Shown here piece after piece: positions 45,367 through 55,773 of a stretch of DNA of 64,000 nucleotides. A program made the position numbers and the translations under genes. Source of the stretch: Craspedostauros australis (taxonomy: Eukaryota > Bacillariophyta > Bacillariophyceae > Mastogloiales > Achnanthaceae); NCBI GenBank assembly GCA_026770025.1, contig JAMXDE010000023.1, forward strand, positions 620,001-684,000. The letters run 5' to 3'. Within the stretch, counting starts at the first letter, position 1. Every line of letters starts with the position of its first letter. Below the pieces are notes generated by a model. It was not told the origin of the DNA. It made no database searches and saw nothing but the letters and a program-made list of their open reading frames with translations.

Positions 45367-46848
45367 ATGTTGACCAACAGCGATGAGATCCGCAACTACC
45401 TTACCAACGTCATGGGTTTCACCAAGGCCGACATCGGTGAAGCACTCAGCGCGCAAGGACTGAACACCTTCGACGACCTTCTGATGTTCTCCGATAAAGA
45501 CTTGGAGAAGCTCTGTGGTCGTATCCGTAAGGGAAGCGGCCTCGTCGCCAATCCAGCTCAGACATCGGGCAACCGCTCTACTACGCCGGCACAAATCAAG
45601 GACCCTGGCATCACCATCGGATGGGTACACGAGCTGAAGCTTCGAAAGCTCCGCTATGTGCGCTTCCACTTCGATCGTATCCAACGCCCTTTCTCCGCTG
45701 CCGAAGCACCGATTGAGCGTCTCAACGCTCTCTGGTCCCTCTTTGAGGAGGAAGTGCGCGCGAAAGACGCCCCGTCGATGGACTTGCCCGACCCTCTCAC
45801 GCGCGTGGACAACGTCCGCAAGACCCTTGAGGATATCGCAAATTACCTCGAGAATACACTTGGAGCAAGTGATGCTCCACTATCATACATCATCCGTGAG
45901 AATCCACTCAAGCCGGAAGACCGGTCGCCAGCCGTCAACACTCCGTTCGGCGCCCCGTCCCTCAAGGAGGAGCTCATCGACCGAGCTACCCATATAGGCC
46001 TCAAACACAAAGCCGACAATGCAGCCGTATGGCAGGTCATCCGCCACGTGACTCACGGTGGTCCAGCATGGAACTGGGTGCAAGGCAATGAGCGATCCAG
46101 AGATGGACGCACTGCATACCTGACACTCCAAGAACATTACCGCGGTGACTCCTATCAAGTCCGAACCAAGGCAACCGCGACAGGCATCATCAACAACACC
46201 TTCTACGATGGCAAGTCACGCAACTTCACATTCGAAACATACACCCAACGCTTGAACTCTGCCTTCGAAGACATGGCTGCATGTGGTGAGCCGCTCGTCG
46301 AGGATGCCAAAGTCCGGCACTTGATGCATGGCATTCGTGTGCCACATTTGACCACCGCGTGTGACGCTATCATGCTCAACGAAAGCATCCGTACCAGCTT
46401 CCCCGCCACCGTGAACGCACTCAGCGAAGTGATCGGCCGTAAACAGGCATCGACCCCCACGCGTCAAATCTCGTCCATGGGACGTAACAACAACAGCGGC
46501 GGTCGAGGCGGCCACTACCAAGCCAACAAACCAGGACGTGGAGGCCAAGGACGAGCCAAACAGTACAACCCCAACATGGTCATCACTGACCGCCACTATC
46601 TCCCTGAGGAGTGGGCAGTCATGTCGTCCGCCCAAAAGGGACGCGCATTGGAGTTGCGCGGCGCACGTGACAAACGCCGCGGTGTGATGTCTGTTGGCCG
46701 AGGCAGTCCGGCGAAACGCACTCGTGAGGATACGGACGGCCATTATGGGCCTACAACTCCACCAAACCAGACCAACGGCACTGGTACCAATCAAACCGCC
46801 GGTATCGGTTCCATGATGTCTCGCCGTAACCAAAACAACCGTTCCTGA
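45367..46848 (+). CDS. gag of the young copia element
   Basis: It starts at ATG 45367 (MLTNSDEIRNYL), after a leader of about 470 nt, and codes for 493 residues. The first 60 residues resemble a small helical SAM-like domain (FTKADIGEALSAQGLNTFDD). The middle has the alpha-helical look of copia capsid proteins, with FYDGKSRNFTFETY and LMHGIRVPHL. The C-terminus has an RGG-type, Gly/Arg/Asn-rich stretch (GGRGGHYQANKPGRGGQG) where many copia gags have a CCHC zinc knuckle; I see no CCHC. It is virus-like coat protein coding sequence and part of the element above. Confidence 0.85.
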   Translation: MLTNSDEIRNYLTNVMGFTKADIGEALSAQGLNTFDDLLMFSDKDLEKLCGRIRKGSGLVANPAQTSGNRSTTPAQIKDPGITIGWVHELKLRKLRYVRFHFDRIQRPFSAAEAPIERLNALWSLFEEEVRAKDAPSMDLPDPLTRVDNVRKTLEDIANYLENTLGASDAPLSYIIRENPLKPEDRSPAVNTPFGAPSLKEELIDRATHIGLKHKADNAAVWQVIRHVTHGGPAWNWVQGNERSRDGRTAYLTLQEHYRGDSYQVRTKATATGIINNTFYDGKSRNFTFETYTQRLNSAFEDMAACGEPLVEDAKVRHLMHGIRVPHLTTACDAIMLNESIRTSFPATVNALSEVIGRKQASTPTRQISSMGRNNNSGGRGGHYQANKPGRGGQGRAKQYNPNMVITDRHYLPEEWAVMSSAQKGRALELRGARDKRRGVMSVGRGSPAKRTREDTDGHYGPTTPPNQTNGTGTNQTAGIGSMMSRRNQNNRS

Positions 46849-49800
46849 TCGCAGCATGGAGGGCATCGACAGATCACGTCTGTTAATCTCTCCCTGGCGT
46901 CTGATACGCCGCGAGCGGAGCTCGACTCACACGCTGACACATGTTGCTTTGGCGACACAGCATACATTGTGCACACCACGAACCAAACTGTGACTGCAAC
47001 CCCCTTTCTTGACTCACTCGGGAACATCGACAACGTGCCAATCGTCACGGCAGCGATAGCATATGATGATCCCGTAACATACCAAACATTTGTCCTTTTC
47101 TTCCCACAATCGATCTACTTTCCTCGTCTTGAGCACCCGTTATTGTGCCCGAATCAGATGCGAGCTGCTGGTGTTGTTATTAATGATGTTCCATTACTCA
47201 TGATCCATGAGGATGAACGGAAACCGGAGGATCACTCAGTGATCTCCTCCCTTAACAACCTCCACATCCCGCTCCGACTACGTGGTACCATATCGTACTT
47301 CCACACAAGAAAACCGACACGACAAGAAGTCCAATCCGACCATGATTGCATCCATGTCATGATGACACAGGAGTCCACCTGGGACCCAGCACACTGGTCG
47401 GCAGGGGACGACGAGGACGCCATCAGAACGACCGTCCCCACAACGCCAACATCCATGTCGCCAACCATATTACGCGACATCAAGGCAGTCAGCGGAACGC
47501 AGTCCTCCAACCGAAAGGGGACGATCACCCCAGAAGTACTGGCACGACGATGGCGCATCGGCGTTGATGCAGCAACACGAACGTTGCAGGCCACAACACA
47601 CCTGGCTATGCGCGACTTCCGCAATACCACAGGGACACGTCGACTCAATCCATATGCGATGCAACTACGCTACCGGCGTTTGAACACGCAGGTATATGCC
47701 GACACAATGCACGCGAAAACGAAATCAATCCGTGGCAACAAATGTGCGATGATATACTGCACACCATTCCACTGGGTTCGCGTCTATCCGATGACGGAAC
47801 GCAAGAACGCACACCTCACCCTTGACGAAATGTTTCGCGATCACGGTATCCCTCACACAATCATACCCGACAACGCGAAAGAGCTTGTGGCTGGCGAGTT
47901 CCGCCGCAAGTTGCACAAGGCGCAAGTGTCCATACGTCCGATCGAGGCGTACATACACAACCAAAACCGTGCGGAAGCAACCATCCGCGAGCTGCGTCGT
48001 CACTACCGACGACTGATGACATCCACGAATACGCCCGAATACCTTTGGGACTACTGTTTTGAGTACTGCGCGGAGATCCGAAGTCATACGGCGTTATCCG
48101 TATACGACCTGCATGGCGAGACGCCTGCTACCATCCTGTCTGGCGACACCGCCGACATCTCACACATTGCTGAATTTGCATGGTTTGACTTTGTCTGGTA
48201 CATCAACATACAGGATGCCTCCATGAACGTGAAGCAACTCGGACGCTATCTGGGACCAAGCCGTTCTGTCGGCGAGGCCATGTGCTCGTACATACTCACC
48301 GCCAATGGCGTCGTTGTTTCCAAATCCTCTGTCTTGCCTCTCTCACACGATGACACAAACGACGACGTACTCCAACAGAAACAAACCGACTTCATGACCA
48401 AACTCAGCACCAAATGGAACAAACGCATGGAAGGCATGGAACCAGACGACGACGGCGACGAAGTCGACGACACCGCTGCCGACATCGCCTACCTGCAGAA
48501 CACAGAACCATTGGAACCCATCGTCGAACCCGAAGACGTCGCCAGCGAAGTGTACGACCGGTATATAACAGCGAAGGTCGTCCTGCCGACAGGGGACGAG
48601 ATGCGATTCGGCACTGTGAAACGGAGGAAACGAGACGCAGATGGCAACCTCATCGGCCATTCGCATCACAACCCGATGCTCGACACATCACGCTACGAGG
48701 TTGAATTCCTCGATGGACATCAAGAGGCATTCAGTGCCAACCAGATCGCAGAAAACATCTATGCTCGTGTCGACGACGATGGATACGAGACCGTCCTCAT
48801 GGACAAGATCATCGACCACAAACGCTTACCCTCTGTCTCTTTTGCTTCTCACAAAACGAAATCCACGAAAGGATGGAAACTGTGCATACGTTGGAAAGAC
48901 GGCTCAACCTCATGGATACATCTGCGAGACGCGAAGGAGGCCGACCCCGTCCGTGTGGCTGAATACGCGGAAGCCAATCTCCTTGTCAACGAGCCAGCCT
49001 TCAAGTGGTGGGTGCCGCACACCCTCCGCAAGCGACAGCGCATCATCATGGCAACCAAACGGAGACAAGTACGCAAACAAGAGATGTTCGGTGTTGCGCT
49101 ACCAACCTCCGTACGACATGCGCTTGCCATCGATGCGGAATCGGGCACTGATATGTGGCGCAAAGCAATCGAGAAGGAGATGAAAGCCGTACGCCCTGCC
49201 TTCGACATCAAAGAGACCGACACTCCCAATCCCATTGGACATCAATACATGGAGTGTCACATGATCTTCGCAGTGAAGGTTGACCTCACACGAAAAGCGC
49301 GCTTGGTGGCTGGTGGCCACATGACAGAGGCACCAGCGGCCATCACCTATGCGAGTGTGGTGTCACGCGAGAGCGTGCGCATCGCATTCCTACTTGCCGC
49401 ACTCAACGACTGCAACATACTGGCAGCCGACGTCCAAAACGCATACCTGAACGCACCATGCAGAGAACGAATATACACGCGATGCGGACCCGAGTTCGGG
49501 TCCGACCAAGGCAAGATTGCCGTCATCTGTCGGGCCTTGTATGGCCTGAAATCCAGCGGAGCCGCTTGGCGCGCGCATCTGGCTGAGACACTGCGCGATT
49601 CGATGGGATACACATCCTGCCGCGCAGACAGCGACGTCTGGATGAAACCAGCTGTGGCGAGCGATGGGTCAGAGTATTATGAATACGTGCTTGTGTATAC
49701 AGACGACATCCTTGCGGTGTCCAAACAACCCCAGCGCATCCTAGATGCAATCGGCTCACACTTCTTCCTCAAACCGAGTTCCATCGGCCCTCCTACTACT

Positions 49801-50775
49801 TACCTTGGATCCACTATCGCGCCATACCACATTGACTCTGATACAACACGTCCCAAATGGAGCATGGGATCACGTGCCTACATACGAGCCGCCATCAAGA
49901 TCGTGACAAAATGGCTCACAGACCGACAAGGGCGTCTCAAGACAAAGGCACCCAGTGTGATACCAAACAACTATCGACCCGAATTGGATGCAACACCGTT
50001 GTGCGATGCAGAGGAGATGCAATTCTACCAGCAACTGATCGGCATCCTGCGTTGGACCGTTGAGCTGGGTCGAATCGACATCTGCTGTGAAACATCCATG
50101 ATGTCCTCATATTGTGCCGCACCACGCATGGGTCACCTACGAACGCTCTTCCACATGTTTGCCTATCTGAACTCACACGATCGTTCTCGTCTTGTCTTTG
50201 ATGATGCATACGTTGACAAACCTGCTGTGATACAACCGGAGTGGGGCGACTTCTATGCCGACGCCCACGAACAGATACCGAATGACATGCCACCACCACG
50301 CGGAAAGGAGGTCCAGATGACCTGCTTCGTTGATGCTGACCATGCAGGCGATCGGGTGACGCGTCGATCGCGCACCGGAGTCCTACTGTATCTGAACTCA
50401 TCGCCCATCCTGTGGCACAGCAAGAAGCAAAACAGCATCGAAACATCCACATTCGGCAGCGAGTTCACCGCGCTCAAGGTGGCGACGGAAATCGTCATCG
50501 GCATGCGCTACAAGTTACGTATGATGGGTGTCCCTATGGACGGCCCCACAGACATGCGCGTCGACAATCAGAGTGTTGTATACAACGCCTCACTCCCCGC
50601 ATCACAGCTACGAAAGAAAGCCAACGCCATTGCATATCACTTTGTCCGAGAGAGCATCGCGGCGGGTGTGATGACCGTCGCATACGAGCCATCAGAAACC
50701 AACCTCGCCGACATGCTCACCAAACCACAATCAGGTCCAAGACGGACAGCTCAAGCACAATGTGTTTTATTCTAA
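46849..50775 (+). CDS. pol of the young copia element (protease, integrase, RT, RNase H)
   Basis: Pol follows gag directly in the same register, with its first ATG at 46969; some LTR elements express pol from this layout by read-through. Parts in order: an aspartic protease motif (LDSHADTC, about 46921), the integrase core (D, D and E in the YADTMHAKTK, HTIIPDNAKELV and QNRAEATIRELRR segments), the reverse transcriptase (KARLVAGGH, ADVQNAYLNAP, LYGLKSSG and the catalytic YTDDIL) and RNase H (CFVDADHAGD, ETSTFGSEF, ETNLADMLTK). The frame ends in TAA. These features and the order integrase before RT define Ty1/copia. The coding part looks whole. Confidence 0.92.
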   Translation, partial: SQHGGHRQITSVNLSLASDTPRAELDSHADTCCFGDTAYIVHTTNQTVTATPFLDSLGNIDNVPIVTAAIAYDDPVTYQTFVLFFPQSIYFPRLEHPLLCPNQMRAAGVVINDVPLLMIHEDERKPEDHSVISSLNNLHIPLRLRGTISYFHTRKPTRQEVQSDHDCIHVMMTQESTWDPAHWSAGDDEDAIRTTVPTTPTSMSPTILRDIKAVSGTQSSNRKGTITPEVLARRWRIGVDAATRTLQATTHLAMRDFRNTTGTRRLNPYAMQLRYRRLNTQVYADTMHAKTKSIRGNKCAMIYCTPFHWVRVYPMTERKNAHLTLDEMFRDHGIPHTIIPDNAKELVAGEFRRKLHKAQVSIRPIEAYIHNQNRAEATIRELRRHYRRLMTSTNTPEYLWDYCFEYCAEIRSHTALSVYDLHGETPATILSGDTADISHIAEFAWFDFVWYINIQDASMNVKQLGRYLGPSRSVGEAMCSYILTANGVVVSKSSVLPLSHDDTNDDVLQQKQTDFMTKLSTKWNKRMEGMEPDDDGDEVDDTAADIAYLQNTEPLEPIVEPEDVASEVYDRYITAKVVLPTGDEMRFGTVKRRKRDADGNLIGHSHHNPMLDTSRYEVEFLDGHQEAFSANQIAENIYARVDDDGYETVLMDKIIDHKRLPSVSFASHKTKSTKGWKLCIRWKDGSTSWIHLRDAKEADPVRVAEYAEANLLVNEPAFKWWVPHTLRKRQRIIMATKRRQVRKQEMFGVALPTSVRHALAIDAESGTDMWRKAIEKEMKAVRPAFDIKETDTPNPIGHQYMECHMIFAVKVDLTRKARLVAGGHMTEAPAAITYASVVSRESVRIAFLLAALNDCNILAADVQNAYLNAPCRERIYTRCGPEFGSDQGKIAVICRALYGLKSSGAAWRAHLAETLRDSMGYTSCRADSDVWMKPAVASDGSEYYEYVLVYTDDILAVSKQPQRILDAIGSHFFLKPSSIGPPTTYLGSTIAPYHIDSDTTRPKWSMGSRAYIRAAIKIVTKWLTDRQGRLKTKAPSVIPNNYRPELDATPLCDAEEMQFYQQLIGILRWTVELGRIDICCETSMMSSYCAAPRMGHLRTLFHMFAYLNSHDRSRLVFDDAYVDKPAVIQPEWGDFYADAHEQIPNDMPPPRGKEVQMTCFVDADHAGDRVTRRSRTGVLLYLNSSPILWHSKKQNSIETSTFGSEFTALKVATEIVIGMRYKLRMMGVPMDGPTDMRVDNQSVVYNASLPASQLRKKANAIAYHFVRESIAAGVMTVAYEPSETNLADMLTKPQSGPRRTAQAQCVLF

Positions 50776-50946
50776 CAGACAGACTGCGCGACAGTACCCA
50801 TGGATGGTCGGCCACGGATTCCATCCGTGGTGGATGGGATGAGCGCCCTGTGGTGCCCACGCATGGGGCATGCAGCAGGTACATACCATGTGAAGTGAAA
50901 AAGTGACGATCCGACAGTCAGCAGAGCCACAGCGAATCGAGGGGAC

Positions 50947-51119
50947 CAAACAGGGATGCATGTGAAACGGTTAAAATGGGGTTAGCTTGCGAACACGGGC
51001 ATCGCCCAACTACAGGAGAACAGTGTACTCTCTGACAATCCTACACGACCCTATAACCCTTATAATCTGAATCCTTTGGGTTTCCAACCCTCAATGACAA
51101 TCCGTGTGTGTGTTAACTT
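50947..51119 (+). repeat. 3' LTR of the young copia element
   Basis: This 173-bp repeat is identical by eye to the 5' LTR and is followed by GCGTG, the target duplication. Confidence 0.93.
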
Positions 51120-51124
51120 GCGTG

Positions 51125-52663
51125 GACGCGACTGTTCGCTCCAATCCGCGATGGTGATACACTTATGCTCAGCTGCATTCGTAGCTTGACGCAATAAACA
51201 ATTGGGGTTTTCCGCCTCCTTCTTGCTCTTGATGCGTCACGGAGGTCACGTCGTTGTGTCCCATGTGGTACTGGTTTGATATAAAGCGTGCAATAACAGA
51301 TAATACGATGGTCGCTTCTTCTCACGGGACTTGCAGTCGACTTGTCAGCTACAGGTATACCATCCTCGTAGTATGGAGAGGCTCATTTCGTGCCAAAGTC
51401 TCACAAGAGTAGCACAGTGCAAAGTTGTGCCTGGGGGACGCAGCACTTGTTTCTATGTGCGGCGAACCAAGAGTTGGGCCGGGAGGCAATGGCGGAGGTG
51501 AAGAAGGCGGTGGTGTTCGAGGTAACAGAGGACCGAGATGACAGAAAGCGGTTCTTGCGGGCACTGCGACGGGAATTAGAGGAGCAGCTGCTGCGGGGAG
51601 CCCAGACAGAGGCGAATTGGGTCGGGCCATGTGATCATCGGCCAGATGTCGAAGGTGTGACGAAGTGAGGACGACAAGTTGGAGTGCATGGAGCCAAGGA
51701 ATTGGATGGTGCGCAGGGAGGAGGTGCTTTGGGCGGCAGTGCTGGGATATCGGAAGAGGCATTTGCAGGTGGAGCACTGCGAAGTCAAGCGAGCAGAGCG
51801 GAGGAAAGAGAGCGATCGGGAAACAGTGTCGCAAGGATGCGCGACGGTAGTGTCTTTGGATTCCCCTGAAATCGTCGCTCCGTTGATCCAGCCGTTAGGA
51901 GCCGAGTCAAGTTTGCGCAGGAGGGAGCCACCTCCGGAGCTGGATTCAGAATGTTGAGCTGGCGCTGGCGGGCGTGCGGAGGGTAGCGGTGGAGTGAGTG
52001 GAAAAACAGCGGGGACAGACGCTACAGTTTCGTCCTGGTGGCCCTGTCCGCTCGAGGTGGTTAGATAGAGTTGTGAGAAGCCGGGTCGACGGTGTCTTCG
52101 TATATGTAGATCGCAAGAGGCCGGCGGAAATTAGAATTCTACTTTATCCTTTCCAACGCCCATTCAGCCTCCTCACGCTCATCATTGTCGATCGTTGGGG
52201 TGTCCCTCGCAATTTGATTCAGCTTGGAACCGCATTGGCAAGGTTGGCTTGTGCCAAAGGTGAATATGCTGCCATTGATTGCGAGCACAACACAAAGTGT
52301 ATTTTTCTTCACGCTATTGATATCTCTAGCTTCATGTTTCTTTTCTATGTCTCCTCAGAAGAGATCTTGTGAAAGTGGCGACCGAACGCTGAGGATAAGG
52401 AGGACTGCTGCGATCGCCCAAGAAACTTCTTTTGGCGCCAGAATCGCAACGATCCTCGACAACGACCATTTCCGCGACGAACACAACACAAATGCACATC
52501 GATTGATGGATGATGCGCATTCAAACGAGATGCGTCTCCAGCAACTGCGATACTCCTCATATCTCATATTATACGAGTACGGTACGAGGACGATTACGAT
52601 TGACGAAAGCTTTGATCAAAGCTTCGATCAAAGCCTGTCATAGGTTTTACGCATCACCATCGC
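51125..52663. other. Intergenic region with a possible gene fragment
   Basis: A charged helical protein can be read on the plus strand at 51390-51668 (AMAEVKKAVVFEVTEDRDD, LRRELEEQLLRGAQ), and a similar style continues in another frame at 51679-51957 (MVRREEVLWAAVLGYRKRH). The two could be exons or a frameshifted remnant. I know no family for it. The rest, 51960-52600, has no supported gene and should contain the promoter of the ankyrin-like gene. Confidence 0.35.
52607..52624. promoter_or_regulatory. 18-bp perfect palindrome upstream of the ankyrin-like gene
   Basis: AAGCTTTGATCAAAGCTT is its own reverse complement. A partial copy (CGATCAAAGC) follows at once. It lies 39-56 bp before the first ATG. 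The symmetry suggests a site for a dimeric DNA-binding protein, or chance; no factor can be named. Confidence 0.4.
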
Positions 52664-55501
52664 TTGCGTTTCATGAACGGACGACTTTGGGCAGGTACGA
52701 AAACGAGGACAAACACGATGAACGCTATCGAACCTGACGTTGCTGATCTCACGCACGAAGATGCAGCCTTTGGCACACAGCAGGGGTCAACAAGACCTTT
52801 GAAGCAGCACCAACGACAGGCATCCAAGCGGAGCCGTCATGACACGCACTCTTATCCATCATTTGGTCGCAACCAAGCTGTCCACGAGACTGCCGATCGC
52901 AGCTGCGAATACTCCACAACGATCGACGGCATGCCCGTGATGGCCCACCTGTGCGTTGAGGAACGGTGGCTGGATGTCATCCATCGATGCCAAACGCATC
53001 CTCACGAAGCACGGGCGATGTCGTTTCGCCATGACGATGAGTTCACAACGCCAGAATCTGATACGCAGTCTTTGGTACCGTTGGCGTTGGCATGCGCGTG
53101 GGATCCATCCAACACTGTTGCGCGCAAGCGACCATGCACGCAACAGGAGGAAGAACGGCGGCAGCAAGAGCAACAGCAGAATCTGGACCTCAAGTTGGCC
53201 ACCATCCTGGCGCTGATCGATGCCTCTCCCGAAGCTATCCATGCCGATCAGGTGTCACTTGGTCACACTCCATTGAGGTGCTTGCTCCTGCGCCACAACG
53301 ATTTAGTGGTGTTTGGTGCGGATGTTGTGCGACGCATGCTCGGAGCTGACTTCGATCGATTCATCGCACGCGGGCACTCGCATGATCAATGCGATGAAAC
53401 AGAGATGGCTAGATGTGACGTTGATCTGCGACCGCGTGCATCGACGGTGCCTGTTTCTAACGGTGGGTGGGTTCGCAGCAATTCCGCTGGCAGAAGCAGG
53501 GACAATCGCAACTCTAATTTACCTGCCGTACTGAAGCAAGACGAAAATGGTCAAGTTCCCTTGGATCTCATCATCCAACATCTCCGTTCATTTGGCAAGA
53601 TGACCACCACCACCACCACGAACAATAACGACAACAGCGGAGGCGGCATCGACGTCAACAAGTCCGATTGGATCGTGTATCTCCAACTTTTGGATCTCAT
53701 GCTGGATCATTTGGTACAAATCAAGACACGTTGTGAGCAGATGCGAGATTTGCAAACATCCCAACGCTGCGAACAGGTGATCGTGCAATCATTGATCCGA
53801 TGCTTTTCCGTGGGTTGCTTCCAACAATACCACGATTGCCAGCGCTACCAGATTGAATCGTTTTCGAATCCCTCTCACCGAAGAAGTGACAGAATGCATC
53901 GATTGCAACACCTGGAATCCATTGTTGCCAAGGTCACTGATTGCATACGCAAGTGTGCTTCATCGCAGGAACTCTTCCGTCCACCCATTCCTCGCCAAGT
54001 GGAGACCACCGAGTATGGACAGCACCATGGTCGCGGCGATCGCACGTGCTCTGTGTTGGCAACTACCGGATCACAACTCACCGCCTGCACCGTGTTACAC
54101 ATGGCCATTAAGAATTACGGCGAGAGCAAGTCGATCATCCAAAGCATCCTTGACAGCGATCCCAATCGCGAGATGTTGGAAGCACGCAACTTATACTCTG
54201 ATTTGCCACTTCATGTTGCAGTATCGGTGGGCATTCCGCTGGATATCCTCAACCTCATTCTGTCAGCAACGATTCAGCGCGACACTTCGGCTCATCGCAG
54301 CACCGGCGCAAGAGTCGATGATGCGACCACGGTTGATCACAGTCACGATCACGCTCGTGCGCAAATGATCTCGCCAAGGATCAACACATTATGTTGGTCG
54401 ACCAATCGACGTGGATACTACGCCACTGACTTGGCGTGGATGCATCACGTCGAGGCCAACAATGGCCACAGCTCTGGCCGGTCCTTGTACCCGTTGGAAA
54501 CCACTGGGATACGCAGATTCGGGAGGAAGGATGACACCTACTACAGGATGCTGTTGGATGAGGCCGTTGAATCGACGATTAATGCCACCAACACGAAGAA
54601 TCAAAAGCCGAAAGATTTCAAGAGAAGTGATGGCAATGCGCACCATTCCGTGGCGTCCGCATTGAAGTACGCGGCGTGCAAGGCGTCGTTCGGTGACCTG
54701 TTGGATCGTTACGCGATGATCATCCAGACATCGGTGTTCGCTGAAGCCGGCCTGCAACAAGCATCCCAGGCACTTCATTTGCAAGCAAGTCTGCTGCACG
54801 CCATCGCCCTAGTGACATCGCCTATGAATCCGACGCCGGTCCTCCCTCAATCCATCCTCCGATTGTTCCTTTGGATCGGGCACGATCATTGCTGTGCGCG
54901 TGATCGTTTCGGTATGCTTCCCATCGATTACGCAGTCCAGCTGACGACCATCGGTGTTTCAACAGTGTCATCCGAAGAACCGATGGCGACAGGAGCAGTG
55001 GAAGAATCACCGGCGAGAACAGGAACGCAGGTGCATTCAGACGGAAGGTATGACGGCATAAAGCAAGAGAACTGTGACAATTGGCAATCCTTCGTTGAAC
55101 AGCTTCTGCAGCTGGAGCAGACCAGGCGCAGTCAGCAGGCGCCCCTTCGTTACCCCACTGACAGCTCCGACAGGTCCCGACATGTGGAGAACCCGCATGG
55201 AGCACTTCATCGGCTTCTCCGTGAATGCAACGGACTGTTCGCAGCATACAAACTACGCAATTCGTTCACTGCGGACTTGGATTGTGTCCCACACAAACTC
55301 CGCCATCTCTCGAATGTCATAACCAACGTCGCACAGAGTCTAATGGACCACCATCCTGAATCCATCGACTGCAGGGACCTATCCACACAGCTGTATCCAT
55401 TCATGCATGCTGCAACATCATATCCGTTGATATCGCTCGACGTGATCTATAAAAGCTTGAGGAAATCACCAGCACGAATCAATACGCTCATTTTGCCATG
55501 A
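52664..55501 (+). CDS. Ankyrin-like repeat protein, large
   Basis: The 945-codon frame ends in TGA. The ATG at codon 19 (52718, MNAIEPDVADLTHEDAAF) looks the more natural start. Three regions have the ankyrin pattern: near 185-235 (LIDASPEAIHADQVSLGHTPL), near 480-540 (TVLHMAIKNYGESKSI, then SDLPLHVAVSVGIPLDILNLIL) and near 745-770 (CCARDRFGMLPIDYAV). They sit in a mostly helical, Gln/His/Arg-rich protein with long loops. This is the style of the large diatom families in which degenerate ankyrin repeats report on pathogen-like LPLHxA units. No membrane helix or enzyme motif is visible. It probably acts as a protein-binding scaffold; partner unknown. It ends 272 bp before the end of the convergent ATPase gene. 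Confidence 0.78.
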   Translation: MRFMNGRLWAGTKTRTNTMNAIEPDVADLTHEDAAFGTQQGSTRPLKQHQRQASKRSRHDTHSYPSFGRNQAVHETADRSCEYSTTIDGMPVMAHLCVEERWLDVIHRCQTHPHEARAMSFRHDDEFTTPESDTQSLVPLALACAWDPSNTVARKRPCTQQEEERRQQEQQQNLDLKLATILALIDASPEAIHADQVSLGHTPLRCLLLRHNDLVVFGADVVRRMLGADFDRFIARGHSHDQCDETEMARCDVDLRPRASTVPVSNGGWVRSNSAGRSRDNRNSNLPAVLKQDENGQVPLDLIIQHLRSFGKMTTTTTTNNNDNSGGGIDVNKSDWIVYLQLLDLMLDHLVQIKTRCEQMRDLQTSQRCEQVIVQSLIRCFSVGCFQQYHDCQRYQIESFSNPSHRRSDRMHRLQHLESIVAKVTDCIRKCASSQELFRPPIPRQVETTEYGQHHGRGDRTCSVLATTGSQLTACTVLHMAIKNYGESKSIIQSILDSDPNREMLEARNLYSDLPLHVAVSVGIPLDILNLILSATIQRDTSAHRSTGARVDDATTVDHSHDHARAQMISPRINTLCWSTNRRGYYATDLAWMHHVEANNGHSSGRSLYPLETTGIRRFGRKDDTYYRMLLDEAVESTINATNTKNQKPKDFKRSDGNAHHSVASALKYAACKASFGDLLDRYAMIIQTSVFAEAGLQQASQALHLQASLLHAIALVTSPMNPTPVLPQSILRLFLWIGHDHCCARDRFGMLPIDYAVQLTTIGVSTVSSEEPMATGAVEESPARTGTQVHSDGRYDGIKQENCDNWQSFVEQLLQLEQTRRSQQAPLRYPTDSSDRSRHVENPHGALHRLLRECNGLFAAYKLRNSFTADLDCVPHKLRHLSNVITNVAQSLMDHHPESIDCRDLSTQLYPFMHAATSYPLISLDVIYKSLRKSPARINTLILP

Positions 55502-55773
55502 TGCTACACCACGAGCACGAGCATGAGCATGGACATTAGCAGTTGCGACCACGTCTCTCTCCCTCTCTCTAGAGAGTACCTCGGATGGGGACTTTCACAC
55601 AACGAACCGGTTGTTTGATTCCATACATCGATGGAGATCGCATTCGTGAAGTACGACCCAGTGGAACCAGAGGCATGCCATACAGGCAATCTAACAGTCG
55701 TAGTGGCTGATACTCCGTGCTTATTTACAATATGCTGCACTACCTGGAGAAGCAATAAAGCACTATTTTGTGA

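Larger units (their letters stand above)
44718..51124 (+). mobile_element. Young, whole-looking Ty1/copia (CoDi-like) LTR retrotransposon
   Basis: Direct repeats of 173 bp (44723-44895 and 50947-51119) appear identical by eye. They are flanked by the 5-bp target duplication GCGTG (44718-44722 and 51120-51124). Between them lie gag and pol, the latter with protease, integrase, reverse transcriptase and RNase H in copia order. Identical LTRs point to a very recent insertion, and the coding parts look whole. A GAGGGGAC purine tract abuts the 3' LTR. The LTRs start CAAACAGGG and end GTTAACTT(G), instead of the usual TG...CA. With the shared G included, the ends would be CAA...TTG and the duplication 4 bp. 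The element lies 72 bp beyond the mariner-like element. Confidence 0.93.

Noticed and set aside
40983-46860. TGA might be read as an amino acid in this organism
   Set aside because: In-frame TGA occurs in the passenger gene, and many called genes stop with TAG or TAA. However, well over 9,000 codons of intact host genes contain no in-frame TGA, and two host genes (ending at 12682 and 55501) stop at TGA, so standard use is more likely.
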